Assembly: GCA_032158295.1 (NCBI GenBank)
Contig: CM063251.1
Location: forward strand, 19,283,425 to 19,347,424
DNA: 64,000 bases
Direction: 5' to 3'
Source: Pycnopodia helianthoides
Taxonomy: Eukaryota > Echinodermata > Asteroidea > Forcipulatida > Asteriidae
A model generated the notes under the pieces. It had not been told where the DNA came from, ran no database searches, and saw only the letters and a program-made list of their open reading frames with translations. Both the position numbers and the translations under genes were made by a program. Numbering within the stretch: the stretch's first letter is position 1; each line of letters begins with the position of its first letter. Below are positions 44,786-56,700 of this stretch, piece by piece.

Positions 44786-47700
44786 ATGACGGAGCTAAAT
44801 ATTCTCAAGAAGCTGATTGTGACAACTGGAAACAAAAATGAATGCAATCAATATGCGGTAATCTTAACTTTCGATATGATTTATTATATTATACATTGAT
44901 TACGTTAGCTATATAGAGTAGTTTGTTTGCCAATTACCATTACTAGCCCAGGTTGGACTCTTTTTTCTTCCTCCATGGACTTTCTAACTCGGCATACTCA
45001 TAGTCCTCAGTCACTTCCTTGCTCTATACATGAATGCGTATGACCATGGAGCTAAGGAAGGTGTAGTACATGTCAGTCGGTACCAGATGTTTACAAATGA
45101 AGCGTTGATCTTTTAAATATCTGGAATAACGTCACCTATGGATATTTTTGTTATTTGTGAACCCGTTGAAGTAAGTATAGTTATGGACTTTTGAAGAATA
45201 TATGAACACAATTTCAACTTCTTAAATCAGGTATTTTTTAACAGACAATAGTTGACATTTTATTCTCATTGTAGAGAAACTTTATACCAAGGCATCAGTG
45301 CAGTGCAAAGGAGACTGGCATCAGACTCCTAGGGCTTTGTACCAACCAATTAATACCACATGCCACAGAAAAAGGTTTGCTACAAACCAAATGTACAAAT
45401 TACAAACCAAAGACTAAGTGATCTTGAATTGTCCACTTCCAGCGGGCATTTCAAAGCAGGGCCAGGGAAGATGCCAGGCCTGGAATTCATGAGTTACACG
45501 GAGGCCACAGAGGTCATGACCTCTGTTGCCCTGGTCTTGGCCTTTGTCACGTTGGTGCCCTTTCAAAGGTCTCCCATTACTAAAGTTTCCTAAACTTTTT
45601 CAATCGGATGTGCCCTTTGCAAAAATGAAAATTGTCTTGCCCTCCAAGTCTCAAAAAGATGAAATTCCAGGCCTGAGATGTTACTCCTAGAACTATGAGT
45701 ATATGCTAGACTATAGCGTAACAACCTCAAGAAGCTATGATGTTATTTACTCAATACATATTTTGAACAGAGTAATTTGGGGCCGAAAATACTCTGCACA
45801 AAATGTATGACTTTTCATAATTTGGACGTTGGTAAAGTCTGAGCTCAACTCTTGCAAAACATTTACAGCAAAAACGGAGATGTGACCTTAGCGTTTTGAT
45901 TAGCATTCCCAGTTGAGAATACTGATCGAAACACTGAGAATACTGATCGCAGTATGAACTGGGCTTTACTCCTCAAAAGGGATGTAAGCCTGCAGCTGCT
46001 CGTGGCTTGGTGCACAGACTAAATTTTATACTGATACCCCTAATGATTTGTTCCAGAACGAGTCTACACTAGTTGCATCTTGTTGACGGTAGTTTGTTCC
46101 ATCCAGTGAAACGGTGAACATTTGTAACAGTCCCTGGAAGCAGCTATTGTGCATAATCGACAATGTTGTAATTTTCCTAGCTGTTGGTCCTCTGTGAATC
46201 TGCTTTGAATCCGTGGCCATGGCTACCTTGTGGTTTATAGATTTATAAAGGAGTGATAAACATTGAGTGGTTTGGTGGTAAAGCTGTTCCTAATTGAGAT
46301 TGCTTAATATGTGGGGAACATAATTAAATTTTTGAAAACGAACCTTGCAAAAATGTATTATGAACAAGAAGAACTCTAAGGGTAAAACCAAATAATAACT
46401 CTAGATACATGTGCCTTGGTCATGTCTGTTATCTGAAGTTTGACATCATCATTTTGAAGCTTGACATCAAACATGTTTAAGGTATTTCCTCTATCTTTGA
46501 AACAGGTTTGACCCTGATTTAAACTGAAAGCATTGATACGATTTTGTTCATACTATTCGATCACTTTTTGAACTTGACAACACTTTTTATTTTAGGAGTT
46601 GGACAAGATTTGCTGTGAGGTGAAAGCGCTATTTCGACAACCACCAAGCGTTCCTGCCTGGTACATGGTCTCACAGGATGGGAGAGACTCTCTTATACAA
46701 GCCATCACATCATTGGCTCAAAGTGCCGGGTTACCTCAACTGTTGTCCAATGAAAAGGATGGTAAGTTGACACGATTATAGAAGTGTGATCTTTTGGCAT
46801 CATAGTCCACGAAAATAAATGTCACTGTTTAACAACTACATTCAAGGGATTATGAGCTATGATTTTGTTTTGATGAGATATCACCTAACTTACAAGGCTG
46901 AACGGCCACTTCAAGGTGAGGGCTACATTTAACTGATTTGGGCTGTCGACCCAAATCAACTGTCACCAGGGGCACGTTGCCACCTACTCCTGGGTCTGAA
47001 ACAGGGTTAACCCCTTCACAGTCCGTAAGGATGTAGGCATGGGTATCGTCCACTGGGAGCCTGGCTGGTAGAGCAGAATGCACAAGTTTCCAAACTTTTT
47101 ACGAAGCAATTATGGTAAAGTGCCTTGCCCAAGGGCACAAGTATCATGACCGGGATTCGAACTCACACTGTGCTGCTGACAACACCCAGAGCTTGGGTCC
47201 GGGGAACTACACCACTCGGCCACGACACGCCACATATAATGCTGGTGCTCCACCAACTGAGCTATCTAGCCCTATTTTGACGGTCTCCTTATTTGTCAAT
47301 ATCTTTTTTTCGGGGTGCCAGTCAGAAGCCATTCAACCTGAAACTGCCGTATAGCCAGGGATCACATCTATCTGTACGATACAACCTTGGAAGTGGCAGC
47401 AGGGTGATAACCTGAAGAGAATGCAACTTTTTATTTCAAATATCATGTACTAAATCACAAGGGAAACTAACTGGATAAATTTCAAAATAATTTGGGTTGA
47501 ACAAAGAAAATTTAATATTTTTTCTTTCTTTTGCAAAGCAGAAGATTGTTACAAGGAATGCTCCAAGGTGACGGTACTCGCTGCATCCACATCCACAGCC
47601 ATTCTGACACGCCTCCAGGATGGACACAGTTTATTGGTCAATACCAACGGTGAGCAGGAGGAAGATTCTCAGCGATTGGTCAGAGATATTTTGCAGAGTG

Positions 47701-50700
47701 TGACACCTCATTGCCTGGTCCTCATTGCTATGCATCGAGACCAGAATCATCCATGGACGGATAGACAGGCAAGACAAGCCACTGACGGTATGTCCATTTT
47801 TGAGCAAATTGAAACAAATTTGAGCAATTTAACCCTCTTGCTGTCTGACCATTCAATACCATTCAAGTGGTTTTGAATGATAGATAAACTATGCCAGCCT
47901 GAAATATGATACCATGAGGGAATGCATGTACACAGTACACAGTTAGTTCTGTGCACAGTTGTGCCACCATACACAACCTTGGCAGTCGAATGGTTTCAAA
48001 TGGTTGGTCAACTCACTGGAAAATGTTGCCAAGAGTCACTGACAGTAGAAGGGTTAAAGTGATTAAAACAGTACTCTGTAATTTCACCTTTTTCTTAAAA
48101 ACTTCACATTTTAAAGGAATCTTTTAGAAGTTTATTTCCATTAGATCTTGTGTGGTGCTGGCGAAAGTGCATAAGGCTCTTGTCTTCTCCTATATCTGCT
48201 GGGCAGTGTTTTTACAAAACGAAAGGTTTTTAAACAACAAAATGGACACCTTTTTATTGATACGTAACTGAAATTAGCTAAAAAGGAAGTATCAAGTTAA
48301 GATTTTCCATTCCAGTGCTGAATGTGGATTTCTTCTGTTGTTATAAAAAAGACTGCTAAGGATGTACTCTACTTTAACACATGATGAAGTGGTAATCTAG
48401 CCATAGCCGCAGCCATAGCTGTAGCCGCCAATTCGGACACAGCCATAGTCTCTAAAGGGGAAGTCTTGGTACTCTTTGTTTTCCAATCAGATCTTGGCAT
48501 CGTGCTCTGCCGGATGGCAGACTGTAACTCCACTTCCCAGCTCCTCAGCGAGGGCCTCTCCAAGAACCAAGACCGAGACCATCAGGGTTTCTTCAGTGAG
48601 GTTCTAGATCTTCTAAAGGGAAGATTGACGAGGGAGGAATGGGAAAAAGATCCGGCTGCTAGGCAAGCTTTCGGCTGGTGTCTGTTACAAATGAAGGTCA
48701 GAGAATTATTAATAAATTGTGTGCTTTCTGCCGCTCTCTCTTATCACTTCTTTACACTTGACTGCTTCTGTTTCACCATTATACCTGCTTATGTGTGTTG
48801 GGTTGTTGTCATTTAGTGTTCGTGAAAGACTCTGCTAGGGCCGAAACGCCAGGCCATTAACAAATTTTTGCATTGATACCATGGGTCTTTGTATGGTATG
48901 GTATATTTGGTATATTTTATTCACATTATCACATTGTAACCCAAAGGTCAAATTGCATGATAATTTACAATATTAAAAACATCAAAATCAAAGAAAACAT
49001 GAATTAAACAAAGTAAGAAAAGCCCATATGGGTTGGTTAAGATTCAAGAAAAATAAAATAAGTACAATTGCACATACTTGTAGGTTTGTGGTGTCGCTAA
49101 TTATAAAAAAGATAATTAAAAGCTGGTCTTATGGTTGGTTAGTAGTTTGCAAAAGCTAATTCTATTGCCCCGTTTGTCTCCTTCTTCATTGTTCATCCCT
49201 TGCTTTTTTCTGAGTGCTTTCTGCCTTTCTCTCTTTTCATTTATTGTCACTTTGTGGAGTCAAAAATTTTGTTCTACAAAATGGCGGACCGTGTTAGTTC
49301 ACAAAGTAAAAGGAAAACCACGTAATTTTGAGGCAGATTTGTGTGGATTGTAGTATTCTACTTTTAAAACATCTTTTTAACCATATATATTTACACGCAA
49401 GAATTTACATGTTAATGCACCTAATAAGGGCCACTTCAATTTAGAACCAGGCACCTCCTCTTAAAGGCAAAGTATACCTTTGGTTTTGGAACCGTTTGAT
49501 TGCTTTAATCCTATATAAATGTAGATAATATACAATAAAACAAACCTGTGAAAATTTCAATTCAAATGGTGGTAGCGAAAATCTGGAGCGGTTATGTCTA
49601 CACAGGAAGTATTAATCCGTAATTGGAATACACAATCTGAGAAACATTTCATGCAGAAACGTTTCTCAGATTGGAATGTTTTGAAACCCTCTCTCTAAAA
49701 CCACATTCCTTCTGAGGGGAATTGTTTCTCAAAATGTTATACATTATCAACAGCAAGGCAAGTTCTTATGGTCAAAAACGTTTGGAGTAGATACCAAAGG
49801 TATCCCTTTAAAACTCCAAACTGTGTTTTTTGGCTCATCAAAAAGATGAGAGTCGGGGTAGATACATTTTTGTATTTGATTTGATTTATTTGGCAAACTG
49901 CAAAGAGAATACATTCAAAAACACAAAGATTTTGACATTGTTGAAATGAAATTATGAAATATGAATTATAGAAAATATTCAAAGATATTGTTTTGTTGTA
50001 GTAATTTAAATATCATTAAATTTTGTGTGTGTTTTCAGCATCCTCGTCTTGGAGAACATCTGGAAAGAATCCTGCCTCCTTCTTTACTTTTTGTGGATGA
50101 CCACAAGGTAAATAATGATTAAATCATTCAATGAATAATAGTTCAAGAAGACTTCAGTGACAATATTGACCTAATCTGAACTGTATTACTTATATGTTTG
50201 ATACATTTCAACCTTGCATTAACTCAACTGCTCAACCAAAGTGTTAGTTTTCTTATTAAGAGACCCTGTAACACCCTGTGTTGATTATAGTTTGTGTTAA
50301 CTTGACTGCTCGACCAGAGTGTTAGTTTTCTTTGTTAGAGCCCTGTTAACACCATGTGTTGATTTTCTTTATTAGAGCCCTGGTAACACCCTGTGTTGAT
50401 TTTCTTTGTTCTGTGTTGATTTTCTTTATGAGAGACCTGGTAACACCCTGTGTTGATTTTCTTTGTGAGAGCCCTGGTAACACCCTGTGTTGATTTTCTT
50501 TGTTCTGTGTTGATTTTCTTTATTAGAGCCCTGGTAACACCCTGTGTTGATTTTCTTTATTAGAGCCCTGGTAACACCCTGTGTTGATTTTCTTTATTAG
50601 AGCCCTGGTAACGCCCTGTGTTGATTTTCTTTGTTAGAGCCCTGGTAACACCCTGTGTTGATTTTCTTTGTTCTGTGTTGATTTCTTTGTGAGAGCCCTG

Positions 50701-53700
50701 GTAACACCCTGTGTTGATTTTCTTTGTTCTGTGTTGATTTTCTTTATTAGAGCCCTGGTAACGCCCTGTGTTGATTTTCTTTGTTAGAGCCCTGGTAACA
50801 CCCTGTGTTGATTTTCTTTGTTCTGTGTTAATTTTCTTTATTAGAGCCCTGGTAACACCCTGTGTTGATTTTCTTTGTTCTGTGTTGATTTTCTTTGTGA
50901 GGAGCCTGGTAACACCCTGTGTTGATTTTCTTTGTTAGAGCCCTGGTAACACCCTGTGTTGATTATAGTTTGTATAGGGTGCCTCTCTTTATTTGGCTTA
51001 AGTGCTTCCACACTCTTGTAATTTTACTTTATTACTTTTATACCTGTATGACATATTTGTTTTTTATCTGTTGCTTTTGTGTCTATGTTATAACTTAATA
51101 GTTAATTTCTTGTCCAGTTCAAGACTGTAAGGTTTCTTAGAATGCTGTCTGAGAATACTGTAAAAGTTTCTTCTGTGTTTCTGTGCCTTCTGTGTTTCTT
51201 ATTAAGATGCAATGGTTCATGTGATATTTTGTTAGCTGTTGCAAACTGTATTTTTACCAAAAGAAGGAAATGACTAACAACTTTTTGTCTTTGCCTTCTC
51301 CTTTTTCCACAGATATCTACCTATTTGGTCTCACTCACATATTTATTATTTTTTTCTCCCTCTTCCAACCTTTGATTTTGAAAATACCATATCATATGCA
51401 TAATTTGTGACCGGTATTCTGCTCATTTCAGCTGATCGGGAACTTGTTACATGATATTTTCTGCTTGAGCAGCTATATGAAATTGGGCCCAGGTCATTAA
51501 GTATTTTTTTGTATTCCAAAGTTTGTATGTTTAAATTGTTATGCATCCTTAATTTTGCATTTTAGATAAACAAATAAAGTATATAATATCTTAAAGGAAC
51601 ATTACAGAATTGGTAAGAAAAAAACTTGTAAAATAAACTTTTTGATCACAGATTTACATCAAATTTACACGGTCTAATGATGATGATAGTAGAAAACATC
51701 CCTCGTAATATTTCTGTCTGAAATGCCATATTTGATGAGAAATGAATAAACTAATTTTCCGATTGGAGTTTATTGCTCAGTGAGCGTTTTATTCATTTGT
51801 TGAATCTATATGATTTCATGCAAATGTGTAATCGGTTTTTCACTATTTTCTCGTGACCCAGATGGCCGATCGATCTCAAACTTCTACAGGTTTGTCAGTT
51901 TATGTATATGATGGATTGCATAAAGTGCTTACACTGCCAGCAACTGTTTTGTTAGCAAAAACCAATTCTGTAATGTTCCTTTAAAGCTAACAATCACAAT
52001 AAACTGCGAGGCGATATTGAAGTATATCACTCTCTTGTCTCAACAGGTGGCCAACAAGTTGTTGGGCATTCAGTGCTTAAAGCACATCATAGACAATGTG
52101 GTAAGTCAATATTCCTCTGTCTTGTAGTGTCTGGTTGTCAGGGTGGGGGGGGGGAGCGGGGAATGAAGTTTGGGATAGTATTTATCAAGAGACTGATACA
52201 CAATGATATTGTAGTTTGATTTTCTGCTTTACCAATTAATATTGAATGTATATGGGTTTTGAGGCATTGCATGGTTAGGTATCAATATATATTCGGTTTG
52301 CGGTAACACCATGTGTATAAATATCTACTTTGCTGTGTAGAATTTTGTTCTTTAGAGAACTTGTCTTGCTATTTATTCTACTACCGTGGAGTAGATTTTC
52401 GGAATTCGGGAGACTTCTCAGTTCTGAAAAGAACTGTCCTGCTTATTAACTACTTCCTGGGCGGGAGGTAGGAAATCGGCCGGGACTACTACTTTAGCTT
52501 TGTGGATCGGGGGGACTTTTTGTAATTAACTGCACTGCCGCGGAGTGAGTTCTTTATGGTCTCAACGTTTCGACTGGCTTGCTCTAGTCATCGTCAGGAG
52601 ACTGAAAAGTGTAAGACATGCTGGACTATTTATAAGGATTCAGAGGTATGAATGTCTTGCAGAATAATCGTTCAAGTTCGTGTGATTGATCAACGATTTC
52701 TCTGTTTTTTTCAGAACCCTACTGAGCTGCGGTGGTACGGCCGAGCCATGGTCATTTACGAAGCCCTTCATCATCACTTGTATTCACAGAAGCCTGCCCT
52801 CATTGTTCAGCTCCTGCCATGCATAATAAGCCTTCTGGCTGTTGTGGAGAGGTCCCCGCACAAAGCAGACGAACCAAGAAATGTAGGTTGAAGTTCACCA
52901 AGATTCTGAGATGTTTTTTATTCGTTGTCTTATTTATAGACACTGTAAAGTTCTGGTGATTGTCAGAAGAAAATTCTCTTTGTTATCTCAAAACTGAACA
53001 GAGCTAAATTTCACAGAACTCGGGGAAAGTATTACTCAAGTATACAGTGCTAGAGACTACTAATTTTTATATAATCATCACCATGTGCGCAGATATTGCA
53101 CATTTTGTAAATTGTTTACACAATTTTGTTTTAATATGAATGTCTGGAAAAACAAGAAAAGAAACAGAAATATATGGTTTAATTTTTGAGTTGAAGATTC
53201 TATGTCAACAGGAATCATGTGAAAATGTCAATTAAGGACATGACCTTCGCTTTTAGAGTTAAGTTGAGTGGAAGGTGGTCAATTCTTGCGGCCTTTTGTG
53301 GCCGCTTTGGTCATTTTGGTTAAAGCTGCTCGCAGCTGCTATGGTCTCTAAATGGTTAATACACATCGCTGTTAGGGTAAATATCTGTATCCCGGATGCA
53401 AAATTAACATCCACTAAATCGTTGCAGTTCCCGCTGCTAAAACTATATGACTAAAACTGCCTCTAGCCTCTGGGCTAGCTTGATGGTTTAGTGGTAAGAC
53501 GTCTGCTCTAGCATGGCAAAGGCTGTGGGTTCGAATCCCACCCGATGAATGTTTCCACCTGAACCGCTGTAGTCTCTAAGAACATTTTGGGTTTGAGTCC
53601 AACTTCTTTTGATGACTTTGAAGGCTGAGATGGACATTGGTCTCTGTTGCACTAGAGTCCACTACCTACAATCCCGGCCATATCTCGTTTGGCCCCCCTG

Positions 53701-56700
53701 CCCCCTTTCAATGTTGAATCACATTGTTGCACGGTCTTCTGCGTTCCAGTCAACATCGAGTGGGGGGACGGGGGAGAGAATGTTTATTGTGAGACAGGGA
53801 ATGGTTATTGTAACGTTAGGAACGGGTGGCCCAAGCATTTTGGCTGGGATTGTAGGTGCGGTAGTGCAGTGAACAGCAATGTGGTTGGAATGGCGGTCTG
53901 ACGTGACTGTAAATGTTCGCTAATATCTGCCCAAACTGGCGACGCTTGGAGGCTGGTTAGCGGGTGTAACAATTTGCACTGGTTGTTGCAGCAATTGTCA
54001 CAAATTTACAGTCAGAGTTCGGTGTTTTTTTTAGGTTTTTCGTTCTTCACCGCTGCCACCATGAAGTGACAACTGGTTTATTGCTAACTCAAGAATGGTC
54101 GGGTGACCTCTGACATGGGAGGAATAGTCCCTAAGTACATATGACAACAGCAGAACCAAACATTTAACTTGTTAAAAAAACCTTGAACAGTTATTTGCCA
54201 TTTCTTTGAAACCTGATTGTCGTTCTCTGCAGCCGAATTGTTACGACAGTGTCTTACAGACCATACTAACCAGCATGGAGTTTGAGCAGACGTTGGAGCT
54301 TCGTCAGGCATACGCTAAGCACTTGCATCTGTTCATTGACTCCATGGGGATTACTGTGCTTCGGAGTTTCAAGGTAATTTTGACCTTTTTTATACGCTTT
54401 TTCACACTATCGACGTTCGATCCGGGTCGAAATCTACACTAGTCAACTCTGTGTTGATTGGTAAAATTTCAACATGGTTCAAATCCGCTCTGCTTTCACA
54501 CTAGCGCTGATGTGCAAAATCAGCTTCTGGTTTACATGTGTAACTTTTGATTTGTGTATTTTGCGATCGTTTCACACTGTCATGGTCCTACACGGAACTA
54601 GTGGAAAACTCGCACACTACAGTGTGCGGACATTCAACATGGATCGAAAGTGAACTCACAACTACGGCTTTCGACACGGGTTGGAATTTTCGACACGATC
54701 GAGAGCTCTTAACCCACCCTCCAGAGCAGGGTTAGTTTAGACACGGATCAAGTGCTCTACACGGGTCAACACCGTGTTGAAAAGCTGTAGTGAGAAAAGG
54801 GCAGCCCAGATTAATACACGGATCAGACCCCTGTCCAACACGGAGATTTCCTGTCATGTAATGCCTTATGTTGATCAGTAAACTCACTGATCAATGCAAA
54901 CTGAGCTCAAATGATAAGCTCAGTGATGAACTCAATTGCATCAAGCTGTTTGTGCAGAAAATATTGCTTAGAATTTGGTTTGCTAAGCAAATAGCTTAGC
55001 AGGGAACTTTGTTAGCTAAGCAAGATTTTCAACTCTCTACTTCCCAATAAAACCAAGGCTCACAATCAACCCTTTCAGCCCATTCCTACCCCCCCCCCAT
55101 CACTGAGACAAACTAACTTTTCTCCCGTTGTGTCTTATTAATTTAGAGAGTTATTCGTGTGATAGTGAAATACCTGGAGGTGTCCGACGGGCAAGATGAT
55201 CTATCTAGGATGTATATATTACAGTCGCTTACTTCACTTACATATCAGGCCTGGCCAAGGTAATAGTACAAACCAATAATAGTAGTATTAATAATTCCTG
55301 TGATGGGAAAGCTAATAATCGCTGCTTTGGTTGGAGCACTTGGAAACCATCCTGAAGGCACTGGAGATGCAGCTAGGTTAGATTGGTTGAACTGTGAGAG
55401 TACGTCTATGACAAAAGGCGGTGCTCTTTACAGTTTTGACGTACTTTTTATTGATTTCTAATAAGCGGTGGGCATTTCAGATGAAGTAGTTTCGCAGGAT
55501 GCTTACTACCATTACCAGCTTCATAACAAGGAAGCTTTCGGCTAGAAGTTACACGCATTTTCTTTGGGGATATTACCAAAGTATCACCCTACCTTTAAAG
55601 GTGAATGGTTAAGTCTTTCCTACAATTAATTCATGTCATTTACACAGAATGCAAAGCCATTGGAAGGTACTTGTTACAGTCTTGCTGAAGGTGATTCACA
55701 ACGTCTGCGACGACTCTGTTCCAATGCAACAAAAAGGTAAATCTCAGCTTGTTTTAAATGTATTTTTTGGGTTGAACAAAGAAAGATAGACTTGAGCAGG
55801 ATTTGAACCTGCCACCTCCGTTTTAATATCCTGATGTGGCAGGAGATCGCCCCTGTGGAGATTCTGTCCCCCATATGGCGAATTGTGAAGAGATTTTTGT
55901 GTGATAGCGCCCTCTTGTGACTCAACTTTCTTCAGTTCATGTTATGGGGAAATACACATCGGGGAAACACACATCGGAAAAAAAAAATACCCTATCGGAA
56001 AAAAAAAATATCCCTATGAAACCGGCGCTCTACCAACTGAGCCATCTAATCTAGCCCTAATGTTGGCGGTCTCCCTATTTTGTCATTACCGTTGTTCGGG
56101 GGTGCCAGCCAGAAGCCATTCAACCTGTAACTGCTGTATAACCAGGGATCACACCCACGATACAACCTGGAAAGCGGCAGCAGAGGTATTCCCTTTAGGG
56201 ATGCGACTTTTTCATTTCACATATCAAGTAATAAACCACTCTAGTCAATTTTTCTTTGTACAACCCTAAAATTAATTAAAATTTACCCTGTCAGTTTCCC
56301 CAAGTGGCTTATTACTTGTTTTAACACAATAGACAGAAGCAAAGAAATTCAATCACATAAATAAATTGTTTATACATGTATCTTTTTTAATCTGTAATTT
56401 ACAGTTCCCAGCTGGGTATATAGTTGATCTTAAGAGAATGTAACACAGACTGTTTTATCAATTCCTCATCTTATACATTCCATGCATGTCTGACTTTTCT
56501 AACTTGCTTTCATATTTTTTCCTCATTTTAATTATTTGTGTATGTATGATTTGATAGATATTAGTTTGAATCGGGGATAAAATTAGCACTGTACTTCCCC
56601 CGAGCTCTATGAAAAAAGAATCCACATGATACCACTTGTGTGGGATTCGAACCCACGACCTTTGCCGTTCTAGAGCAGATGTCCTACCACTAGACCACTG

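Larger units (their letters stand above)
47426..49253 (+). other. TTI2 introns around exons 3 and 4, non-coding remainder
   Basis: Apart from the listed exons and MITEs, a ccgaaacgccaggccatt fragment at about 48839 resembles the one at 21870-21900 (Penelope-like tail type). Nothing else is recognised. Confidence 0.4.

Noticed and set aside
45273..45374. Possible additional TTI2 exon (frame ETLYQGISAVQRRLASDS or RNFIPRHQCSAKE)
   Set aside because: The acceptor is plausible but no donor gives a phase compatible with the phase-0 junction between 44857 and 46596, and the protein is already of family length.
53471..53545. Functional tRNA gene
   Set aside because: A and B boxes are present but the acceptor stem does not pair, and a related inverted copy exists at 56637-56711, so a tRNA-derived repeat is more likely.
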